DNA from: Avena insularis
Lineage: Eukaryota; Streptophyta; Magnoliopsida; Poales; Poaceae
Assembly (NCBI GenBank): GCA_023614405.1
Contig: CM042689.1
Location: forward strand, 305,017,132-305,081,131
Length of the DNA: 64,000 nucleotides
Direction of reading: 5' to 3'
In this document: positions 35,392 to 44,350 of the stretch, piece by piece
Position numbering within the stretch: position 1 is the first letter of the stretch
How the letters are laid out: every line of letters begins with the position of its first letter
Position numbers and translations under genes: made by a program
Notes under the pieces: model-generated
The model's input: only the letters and a program-made list of their open reading frames with translations
What the model was told of the DNA's origin: nothing
Databases searched by the model: none

Positions 35392-36263
35392 ATGTCAAAG
35401 GCGGTTTGGAATCCATACTACACTAGAGTTTTCTGCGACATTTGTATGGAGGAAGTGAACGACAACAATAGGGAGGGAGGGTGCTTGAGTAGGAAGGGTT
35501 ACAAGAATCTTGAGGACAAATTTGCTGTGAAAACAGGGGATAGAAGAACACAGAAGCAATTCAAGAACAAATGGGATTCTATGAAGAAGGATTACACGGG
35601 GTGGATGGAATTGCAAAATGCGACCGGGCTAGGTTGGGATCCTATAGCAAAAACTATGGATGCAAATGATGATTGGTGGAAGAATCACCTGGCTGTAAGT
35701 TATCATGTCTTTACTTGCATTTTCTTTTGCATTGTTATTATGATCATTGGACTGATATCTTTGTAATATTTTTATTTTCAGATTCGTCCTGACCATGCAA
35801 AGTTTAGGAATGGTCCACCTGCCAACTTGGAACAACAGGATGTTATGTTTAGGAAAGCTCATGTCACTGGAGAATCAGCTGCCATTGCAGGTGAGGAAGA
35901 AGAAACTGGCAATGAAGCTCCAATAATGCTTGATGATGATACCTGCGGGCAAGCTAGCATAAAGAAAACAGGGAAGCGCAAGCATGTAGAGAAGGATTTT
36001 TCTCGGCTTACAACAATGCATTGAACACAATTGTTTCAAGGCACACCGAGGGCAGTTCTTGCAGCAAAGGTGATGAGGTCCCAACTATGAAGGAATTTTT
36101 AGGGATGGTTCGAGATTGTGGAGTGCTTGAAGGAACTGATATCATGTATACTGCGGCCAAGCTTGCTATGAACAAGGATCAAAGAGAGGTGTTTGCAGCA
36201 TTTGCAACAACTGAGGGCATGCTCGATTGGCTCCAGAGGACACACGATGAGATGAACAAGTAG
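35392..36263 (+). pseudogene. PIF/Harbinger ORF1: Myb/SANT-like DNA-binding protein, one frameshift
   Basis: Exon 1 (35392-35694) encodes a Myb/SANT-like domain of the Myb_DNA-bind_3 type. TRVFCDICMEEV, GYKNLEDKFAVKTGDRRTQK, KNKWDSMKKDY and GLGWDP are in the usual order, with DDWWKNHLA following. An 87-base intron (35695-35781, GT...AG) precedes exon 2, which continues IRPDHAKF and an acidic linker. In a run of five T (35997-36001) the frame changes by one base; beyond it the C-terminal part (NTIVSRHTEG... to THDEMNK, stop at 36261-36263) is well preserved. The protein normally helps import the transposase and bind the ends. The frameshift could be real decay or a sequence error, because the rest of the gene looks well kept. 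Confidence 0.8.
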
Positions 36264-36403
36264 TGTGTGCACCATTTATTTATTATCATTGCAGAACTTG
36301 TGTGTATCATGAATTATTCCTTTTCTTTTTATTTGGTCGGGACTATTTGTGATGATTGTAAAACTATTACTTATTATTCGATTCCTGTACCGCGATGGAT
36401 ATG

Positions 36404-36611
36404 TTGTGGTGATAATATTTGTTGATTGATGCATGTCTAGTAAATTGTTGTGGTGATAATATTTGTTGATTGATGCGTGTCTAGTAAATTATTGTGTGAA
36501 ACATTTGTTGATTGATGCGTGTCTAGTAAATTATTGTGTTAAGAATTTGTTGATTGTGTTAAGCATTTGTTGATTGATGCGTGTCTAGTAAATTGATGTG
36601 TGAAGCATTTT
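36404..36611 (+). repeat. Minisatellite between the two PIF/Harbinger genes
   Basis: About four to five copies of a 44-49 bp unit with the core 'ttgttgattgatgcgtgtct' and 'agtaaatt', with variation in the spacer. It lies between the stop of ORF1 and the start of the transposase, probably in the transposase leader or promoter. Confidence 0.85.
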
Positions 36612-36631
36612 GACATGTTATAATTTTCTCT

Positions 36632-37934
36632 TTGCAGATGGATGATGGTGACGATGATCGTGAGTACGAACTAGAAAGGACACGACAGTTGCTCGGAGTG
36701 GCTCATGATCTTGTCGTGTTGGGATACTATGGTAATCTCTATAGCCAGAAGTACTTGAATAAAGAACCTAGAAGGATTCCAGAGCAAACTGGGCTTGAAT
36801 GGGTGAATGAACAACTTGGAAATAGGAAAAGATGCTACAAAATGTTTAGAATGTACCTAGATGTGTTTCATGAATTGCATAACCTTCTAGTTTCTAGATA
36901 TGGGTTGGTATCAACTAGAGACATGTCATCTGTTGAATGCCTAGCCATGTTTCTATGGATGGTTGGAGGACCACAGTCATTTAGCCAAGTTGAGAACCAT
37001 TTTAGTCGTTCAACCGAAACAATTCATAGAAAGTATCACATGGTTTTGAATTGCTTGAACAAGTTGGGTAAGGATAACATAAAGCCAGTAGATCAAAATT
37101 TCAAGGATGTACATCCAAGACTTCAAGATGCACGCTTTTGGCCTCATTTTAAAGATGCCATTGGCGCCATAGATGGGTCACACATTTCAGTTGAAGTACC
37201 TGCAGAAGAGACGGTTAACCATACAAGAAGGCATGGTTACACATCACAGAATATTCCGGCGATATGTGACTTCGATTTGAGATTCACCTTTGTTGTTGCT
37301 GGATGGCCTGGTTCGGCGCATGATACACGCATCCTACAACGCGCCATTGAGAAGTATCCAATACAGTTTCCGACCCTCCTGGTGGTAATTTTCTATATCT
37401 TTGTCTACATGGTACACACATAGTTACAAATGCATTGTCATTGATATTTGATTTTTTTCCGTTCATGTGCAGATACATATTACCTTGTTGATTCTGGTTA
37501 TCCAAATAGAAAAGGGTTCTTAGCTCCTTACAAGCAGAACACATACCATATATCAGATTTTCGTCGAGAAGGGAGACCAACAAATAGGGAAGAGATTTTC
37601 AACTATTTGCACTCATCGCTCCGGATGCTATCGAGCGTGTCTTCGGTATATTGAAAAACAAGTGGCACATATTGAAGTATATTCCTTCTTACGGTCTGGT
37701 TACTCAAAAAAGAATTATTCTGACTTGCATAGCGCTTCACAATTTCATTAGAGACTTCAACTTCGCGACAAGCAGTTTGATCGGTGTGATGCAGATGAGT
37801 ACTACATTCCTAAGGTCTAAAGGCAATCAGTAACATCTTCCGGTGATACTGCTCCGAGTGGACTACACACAGTAGACATGAACTCAATGCGTGATCGCAT
37901 CGCTACTGCATTATACAATACTAGAAGAAGATGA
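36632..37934 (+). pseudogene. PIF/Harbinger transposase (DDE), frameshifted
   Basis: The first exon (ATG at 36632 or 36638, to about 37384) gives a 250-residue N-terminal part: helix-turn-helix region (LAMFLWMVGG...SFSQVENHFSRSTETIHRK) and the first two catalytic acids, D in AIDGSH (37172) and D in SAHDTRIL (37322). An intron runs about 37385-37472. The second exon starts at YYLVDSGYPNRKGFLAPYK, and the catalytic E falls in IERVFGILK (37633). Single-base frame changes are seen near 37370, 37630 and 37760, and an in-frame stop near 37807. The C-terminus can be followed to a stop at 37932-37934. All three acids are present, but in different frames. Family: DDE_Tnp_4 (HARBI1-like) nuclease that cuts and pastes the element. 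Confidence 0.85.
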
Positions 37935-38330
37935 TCAGTTTGTTCGATGTGGATGTTTCTATGTTTATTATGCGACTATCTTTATTTGTTTAATGGTTGG
38001 ATATGTATTTTGGACAAACCAATATGTGACATATAATATGTAATAATAACATATGTGTTTATGCACTTTAATAGTAAAGTTTACGTGTTATATTAATTAC
38101 AGGGACATTACAGACAATTCCTTAGCATACAGCTAGACAGCCAGCCAAGTTGCCAAACAACAAACTCGTGAAGTAGCTTTCGATGACAACTTTTCCCCTT
38201 GCAGTTACTGCACAGCCAGCCAGCCACAGCCCAAACAAACAGGCCCTAAGAAAGGGCGAGCTAAGGTTAGGAAAACATGACTCGGTCAAAATTTATGTCG
38301 TATCGATGCTTTTTATTCAAAAGTTAAATT

Positions 38331-38363
38331 GTTCGTTGCAACGAACACGGGCATTTGCGCTAG
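38331..38363 (+). mobile_element. Probable Helitron 3' terminus
   Basis: A perfect 16-base palindrome (gttcgttgcaacgaac, 38331-38346) is followed 13 bases later by CTAG (38360-38363) and then T. This is the structure of a Helitron 3' end: short hairpin, then CTRR, inserted before T. The phrase 'gcaacg..cacgggcatttg' is familiar from grass Helitron ends. The 5' end was not located; the PIF/Harbinger element ending at 38246 may have inserted within this Helitron. Confidence 0.5.
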
Positions 38364-38388
38364 TAACTTGCATATCTTAATTTTTGTA

Positions 38389-38666
38389 CTCCCTTTCTTC
38401 CAAAATGTAAGACGTCTAAACTTTAGTCAAAAGTAAATATATTCTAAATTTGATCAAATTTATATGTAAAAATATAAACATCCACAATATCAAATGAATA
38501 TCAATAAATTCATTATAAAGTATAGTTTTTCAACATGTCCATTCAATATTGCAAATATTCGTATTTTTTATATAAACTTAGTTAAACTTAGAATATACTA
38601 ACTATTGATTAAAATTAGGCGCCTTATATTTTTTTTGAACTCACTTATATTTTAGAACAGAGAAAG
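38389..38666. mobile_element. Stowaway-type MITE, about 278 bp
   Basis: The ends are 'ctccctttcttccaaaatg' on the left and the complement 'ctttctctgttctaaaatat' on the right, an imperfect terminal inverted repeat with TA on both sides (38387-38388 and 38667-38668). The AT-rich body pairs with itself (for example 'aagacgtctaaactttagt' against 'gttaaacttagaatatacta'). It lies about 300 bp upstream of the ATG of the hydrolase gene and may overlap its promoter. Confidence 0.75.
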
Positions 38667-38963
38667 TATCATTTACTTGCGGGTCAGCACGTACCTAAGA
38701 AGACAGTCCAGAGATCCAAGATGCGTCCTCCTCATCGTTAGCCTAAATTTTGACTAGAAATACTTCAATCGCCGCCGCAGGTCCACTTAGGTCGTGCCGC
38801 TGGAGATTGGCTCGGAGCCTCGGACCTCCATCGATTCCCTCCCACTCCTCTCAACTTTCTCGGCGAATTCTTCCTTCATCCTGTTCCTGCGGCAGCCAGC
38901 GGTGTGAGCGGTCTCGGGTCCCTCCATCCCAACCGCACGAGGCCGCTGCCCCATCCGTCTTCC

Positions 38964-41900
38964 ATGGCGCAGCCGCTCAACTCTTCCTCCCAGGATGCGT
39001 CCAGTCCCCGTAAGTCCCTTTCCTGATTTCACATTCCGTATGTTCTCTTGGGTGGGCGGATTAAGGGTAACTACTAGACCATACTTCAAAGTTGATCTCA
39101 ACAATCTGCATAGCCAATCTTCGGCTAGATTTGTTTCTCGTGCTACTTTGGAGAAGTGCTCAGATGGCTACATCAATCTAAGGATTTTGGAATTATTTTA
39201 CTTAGCAAATCCATATGGTTAAAAAAACCAATAGTTTCAGTTAAAGGATGGCTTCTTGTGATCTTTAGTTACGTCATTCTTAGCGTAGAGTTGAAGATAC
39301 GTGAAACGTATCTTGATTCTTGAGTCCAAATCGTTAACACTATGTGGTTTTTTTTAAACAGCTGTTACACACAGGGTATTGGTAACGAACAAGCACGGAG
39401 AGAAACTTGTGGGACTGCTGCATCCCACAGGTTCGAACAAGATTGTAGTCTTGTGCCATGGCTTTACAGCATCCAAGGTACAATCACCAGAAGAAAGTTG
39501 CCTTGTCCTCTCTAAGATAAGGGTCAAGTTTCATGTTGCTATGTGAGATGCAGCGAGTTATACTGTCGTAGTACTAATTTCTATCACCTGTATAATGAAG
39601 TTCAATGCTTGCTTTCAGAGTGTTAGCATCATTGTTGATCTAGCAGATGCAATAACAAAACAAGGAATTAGTATCTTCCGCTTTGATTTCAGTGGAAATG
39701 GGTAAGTTGTCCATTGAGTTATCTTGTCTACAGGTAGTCTTACAACTAGACGAGTTGAGATTCATATATGTTATTTCTTTGAGCTTCAGATGCCACTTAA
39801 ATCATAGACCTTACAATTTTGATGAGGGACAGTAGAGAAAATAAATTAAAATTATAAAGAAGTAAAATCCATTACTAGCTTCTACACACTTCTACTACTA
39901 TATTCTAGGTAATATGGTCATTTAGTCATACATGTTGTAGTACTTTCTAGAGTGTTCTAGTTATTTGTAGTGTTCTCTAGAACCTTCTATCTTTGGGTAG
40001 AGTAGTGAAGGCTTATGCATCCTATAAGTAGAGGTCCCCACCTCTATCTATGTGACCAAGACTATGTACCCTCTGCCTATCAGTAAAGAGAACTTTGTGT
40101 TCTTGCTTTAGATCTTGGATTAGATCTTCTGTGTTAAGAGTTTTGGACTGAACCCTTGACAACCCTCACCCCTAGAACGATATCTAGCGTAGCACGTTGG
40201 CGTGGTTCTTTCAACATTTCTGCTGTCCATACTGTAGCAGCAAGGTGGAGTTGTTCCTGCACAACCTTGTGCCGCTTCAAATTTTCTCATGGATAAATAA
40301 ATTAATATACAAATTTTGAATATCTGTTTCTTAATACAGCATTTTAATTATGTAACTTAAATTTAAATAAACATGGATGGTTCATAACCTCATTCAGACT
40401 ATGCCTTTGATCATATGTTTTCAGAGAAAGTGAAGGCGAGTTCCAGTACGGCAACTACAGGAAAGAGGCTGACGACTTGCATTATGTTGTCTCGTATCTT
40501 TATGAGGAAAAGTATGATGTCACGGCTATTGTTGGTCACAGCAAAGGTAGGTGATATTTTTTTTGTATAGTCATGTTTATTATTGATGTGCCAATTAGCT
40601 TTAAAGAATATGTGTAATTAGAAGGTGAAATAGTTTATTTAGTTCTTCAACAACTTGGGGATACAGTCTATGCAGGAGTTGAATGGTAGAACCGTAGAGA
40701 TATTCTTTCCTCTATGCTTACTGGTACAGTGTTCATAAATATCAAAGGCCAAGTTGGCACATCACTGTGGGTCAAATCGGTTTGTGATGCTGGCCCTGCT
40801 GCCCTGTTGAACACGTGAAACATATCTCATCTAGTATATTGCTCTCCGTATCCTTTTTTTCTTCTTTTAAGCAAGTACTATGAAGTTCCATAACAGTTAC
40901 GCACAATGCATTTGCGTGCAGTGTTCTATTTATGTTTATTCTCACTGCTTGGATAATCCATATGGAGTACATGTTATCCCAGAAAAGACTGACTTGGCCC
41001 CTGACCCTGAGAATGGGATCCATAATTGTCTAATAAACCATACCCTTATCATCATAACTAAATTGATCTCTTACCTGACTAAATAATACACCTTTCCTAT
41101 CTTTATTCTTGTTATCATTAACAGCCTTCAATACTGAGTATTACCATATTTTTCATTGCACGTTTAACTCACAATTTACAAAATTTAGGCATCAAATTTT
41201 GATTTTCTTTTATCCAGGAGGAGATGTGGTTGTTCTATATGCTTCCCTCTATGACGATGTCCGCATGGTTGTCAACCTGTCTGGCCGTTTTTATTTGGAT
41301 AAAGGAATTGAAGAACGGCTAGGGAAAGAATGTATTGACAGGATATACAATGAAGGTTACATTGATGCCACAGACAAGTCAGGTAATGAATGTGTATATA
41401 GCTACTTTCTGAAACAACTGCATATGCTGTGTATATAGCATACTTGTTGTTCATGGTCATATTGACTATCCGTTGGTTGCAATGTAGGGAAGGTTTTATA
41501 CAGGGTAACAAAAGAGAGCCTAATGGAAAGATTGAACACTGATATGCATGCAACAAGCCTTTCCATCAGCAAAGAATGCAGGTCAGGAACTAATTTAGGC
41601 ATCATTACCCTTGTATGCGAGCTACCAACTGAAACAAGCGGCACAACTTGGCACCAGCATGCCACATTTACCTTCACTAAAATTGTTTTTCCCACGGATT
41701 CACATTCTTGAAAACAATTAATATATCCTATGTGCTATAAACCACCTGTTGTGAATTTCTGGTTAGTTTTACTGTCTTTGTGCAGCTTCTTTACAGTTCA
41801 TGGTTCAGCTGATGAGGTCATTCCAGTGGAAGATGCATACGAGTTTGCAAAGCATATACCGACTCATGAACTGAGGGTCATCGAGGGAGCAGATCACTGC

Positions 41901-42100
41901 TACAACGCACATCGTAGAGAACTTTCTGACGCTGTAGTGGATTTCATTATGTCCAACAAGGTATTGGCAAATGGCATGTTCTACGCTGTTTTCTGTGGTA
42001 CTAGTTATGCAGTATGTTAACCGAGGCATTTAATGCGACCGTGATGATTTTGTTTTTTCCTTGGCAGACAGGAGATACCTCGTTAGCAAAAGATGAATAA
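38964..42100 (+). CDS. Serine alpha/beta hydrolase (Hydrolase_4 / serine aminopeptidase S33-like), 8 exons, intact
   Basis: Joined exons 38964-39009, 39362-39477, 39619-39701, 40425-40546, 41218-41382, 41488-41581, 41786-41960 and 42068-42100 give an uninterrupted 277-residue protein. Every intron is GT...AG and phases match throughout. The fold's marks are all present: oxyanion-hole strand VVLCHGF (residues 44-50), nucleophile elbow G-H-S-K-G with Ser121 (split by intron 4), Asp218 in HGSADEVIP and His246 in GADHCYNAH. That is a complete Ser-Asp-His triad. No signal peptide or membrane segment is seen, so a cytosolic enzyme is likely. It belongs to a plant family of small hydrolases of unknown substrate (ester or lipid-like acyl substrates are possible). 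The start is the first ATG in frame that fits exon 1; upstream exons cannot be excluded. Intron 3 carries an LTR-like insertion. Confidence 0.92.
39933..40216 (+). repeat. Short Copia-like LTR within intron 3 of the hydrolase gene
   Basis: The segment starts TGTTGTAGTAC and ends TTTCAACA. It contains a TATA-like box (cctataagtag, about 40020) followed by a leader-like region, the layout of a small Copia or TRIM-type LTR of 284 bp. No 5-bp duplication was found at these ends and no second LTR is nearby, so it is a tentative solo LTR. Confidence 0.4.
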
Positions 42101-42224
42101 GTTCTGAATTCTGAGAAGTTGCTTCTGCAGATTTTTGCACAACTTTTATGCTTCACTGAACCTCCGCCCTCTGAACAAGGCAGTGAAGACCATGGCCGTT
42201 CTACTTTTTTCGTTTGTGTTATTT

Positions 42225-43130
42225 TTTAAATTAATCAAAGGGCCTTAGGCCTAACTTTATTAAGGAAGAAGAGAAAGTTTTTTACAAGAGTGCCACGCTT
42301 GGCAAGTGATGCCGCGGTGGCCGAGCAAAAGAAAACACTTCCCAGATTTGAACACAACTCTAGGTGAACCTTTAAGAGAAGGCTTGGGCGCGCTAGAAGC
42401 GACTGCCTAAAAGCAACAGTAGAAGCCCAATGCGCAATAATATAGCTGGCAGCCTTCGAATGAATGTCTTCGATGATTAGCTTAAAGACACGGTCAGGTA
42501 TGCTACACTCCTGCTAGAAGATGTGTGAATTCTGCTCCATGTTCTTCGGCGCCCTCTTGCCGTAAGCCACAATTACTTGGTGCTGCCAAACGTATCATTA
42601 GGAACTGGGCCGCCGTGGACTAGGTTTGAACATGCTCCCAGACTTGCTTGGGGAAATGGCAGTGCACAAAGAGGTGGGTGCAGTCTTCATTGGCCACAAT
42701 ACACGATGGACATGACGTATTATGTGGCCGGCCATCCTCTACAAGCTAGATTGTCTGTCGTGAGGCAGCGATTTGTGCACCACTAACCACATGAAGAACA
42801 TGCATCTCCTAAATAGGTTCCGCACAAGCGAATTATCGTGTTAGTGATGAAGAAGAGCTCCAAACCACCTCATCTTGTTGGCTAGCAGTTAAGGTGGTGC
42901 CCTCTAGTAAATCCTAGAGCTGCAATACTGAGTGGGCGCTGGCAACAAGAGACCCCCCATTATATCTCTAACCCAGCGATTATTCTACAATGCCCCCTCC
43001 ACAATGATGTTTGATTTCTTGACGAAGGAGTGCATAACAGGGACGACATCTTGCACTGATTTTCCTCTAGGGAGCCATGCATCGCTCCAGAACAATGCCT
43101 TGTCCCATCACCAATGCGAATGAAAGCTGC
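42225..43130 (-). pseudogene. LINE, 3' part (reverse transcriptase C-terminus, zf-RVT, 3' tail)
   Basis: The minus strand reads, with several stops and frame changes, the end of a plant L1-type LINE protein. From the right come AFIRIGDGT and KALFWSDAWLPRGKSVQDV, then the zinc-binding zf-RVT region (MFFMWLVVHKSLP, CPSCIVANEDCTHLFVHCHFPKQVWEHVQT). It ends at the left in aataaagttaggcctaaggc and an A-rich tail (complement of about 42224-42260), as expected for a LINE 3' end. Its upstream part continues beyond the Sirevirus, at 63392-64000. The tail lies about 120 bp after the stop codon of the hydrolase gene. Confidence 0.82.
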
Positions 43131-44299
43131 TGAAACGGCATTTTATGCCTTTCATATTATTTTGATGTTTGTTGATAATACTTGGATTAGTTTAATGCTT
43201 TGCTAAATGTTTCAGAAGATATCAGATTTATTGTGGCCAATATATACATATGGAGAGATGACTTGACAGGAACAAAACAAGGGGAAAAATCAGATGTCCC
43301 GACCGTCCGGTGCATGCGCCGGATCGTCTGCCCAACCGGAAACTCCGCCCGAAAGCAGCCGAAATGTCCGGTCGTGAGTTTCGCCAGGATTTCTCCCCAG
43401 CTGTGGACAACCAATATAGCAAATCGGACACTGGCCGGAAACTTGGCCAGCGAGTGTCCTCGGTGGTCTTGTGAATGTCGGCCATCATGCCTGACCGTCT
43501 GGGCACACAGTTTGACTGTCCGGCTTAAGTGGTTCCAACGGCTCTAAATTCTGGGGCTCTATAAAAGGATCCCTTCTTCTACCTTGAAACCTGCTCGTCC
43601 AGTTCAAGAACAACAGCACATTTTGAGCCACCAAATCCACGAGATCTCTTCATTCATCCATCCAAAGTCGTTGATCTTTAGAGAACCGAAGGAGGAGGCC
43701 TTGATCTACAACTTCACCAAGAGAGATCTTCATTTCCCCCTCATTCACTTGAGGGCCCCTTGCTCTAGTGTTTCTTTGGAAACCCTAGCTTTGATTTGGT
43801 TCTTACAAGCTTGTCTTTAATTGTTTGACAGCTTTCTTGTATTTGGGAGCCTCCAATTAGGTTGTGGATGTGTGCCCCGAACTTGTTGTAAAGGTGCCGA
43901 CTTCCACTTCGAAGGTTGCCGATATAGTGGAAGAGGTGAATCGAACCCCTTTGGGGTGAGGCTCATCGGAGAACAAGGGAGGCCTCTCGTGGCGTTGGTG
44001 GTTTGGAACCACCCCCTCTCCAAACGTAGACGTACTTCTCCCCAAAAGGAAGGAACTACGGGAAACAAATCCTTGTGTCTCCGCGTCCACCACTTTGGTT
44101 ACTTATATCCTTTACCACACTTTACTTACTTGTTCTTGCTTAGTGTTGTGCTAGTTTGTGCTTGTTTGACATATAGGTAAATTCACCTTAGTTGCATAAT
44201 CTAGAGAATTTACCTTTCTTGTCAAACCCTAAATTGAAAAATAAGAAAATTTGAAGTAGCACCTATTCACCCCCTCTAGGTGCCCATACGATCCTTTCA
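43131..44299 (+). repeat. Sirevirus 5' LTR
   Basis: Starts TGAAACGGCATTTTATGCC and ends ATCCTTTCA, about 1.17 kb. The TATA box TATAAAAG is at 43560. Upstream of it are several CCGGA/TCCGG words (43295-43530), many disrupted relative to the 3' LTR. A splice-like leader and 'ccccctctaggtgcccatac' precede the end. Confidence 0.92.
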
Positions 44300-44301
44300 A
44301 T

Positions 44302-44312
44302 TGGTATCAGAG
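44302..44312 (+). other. Primer-binding site (initiator methionine tRNA)
   Basis: TGGTATCAGAG, two bases after the 5' LTR, is complementary to the 3' end of plant initiator tRNA-Met, the usual minus-strand primer of Copia elements. Confidence 0.9.
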
Positions 44313-44350
44313 TCTCGGATCTTTATTCGGGCTTTACCGCCTAAGAGTAT

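Larger units (their letters stand above)
33683..38246 (+). mobile_element. PIF/Harbinger DNA transposon, complete structure
   Basis: The left end (ggggatgtttgtttgggctt) and the complement of the right end (gggcctgtttgtttgggctg) form the terminal inverted repeat, 17 of the first 19 positions identical. The flanking triplet TAA is duplicated at both sides (33680-33682 and 38247-38249), the 3-bp duplication expected of this superfamily. Inside, in the same orientation, are the two genes typical of autonomous PIF/Harbinger elements: a Myb/SANT-like protein and a DDE transposase. Both carry small frameshifts, so this copy is probably not autonomous. A proline/serine-rich GC-rich leader lies at about 33900-34220. 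Confidence 0.88.

Noticed and set aside
41109..41438. Single-exon frames over the hydrolase gene
   Set aside because: They read through introns; the spliced eight-exon model restores the whole hydrolase fold with matched phases.
44302..44312. tRNA gene at the tRNA-like sequence
   Set aside because: It is only the short primer-binding complement of initiator tRNA-Met, with no cloverleaf around it.
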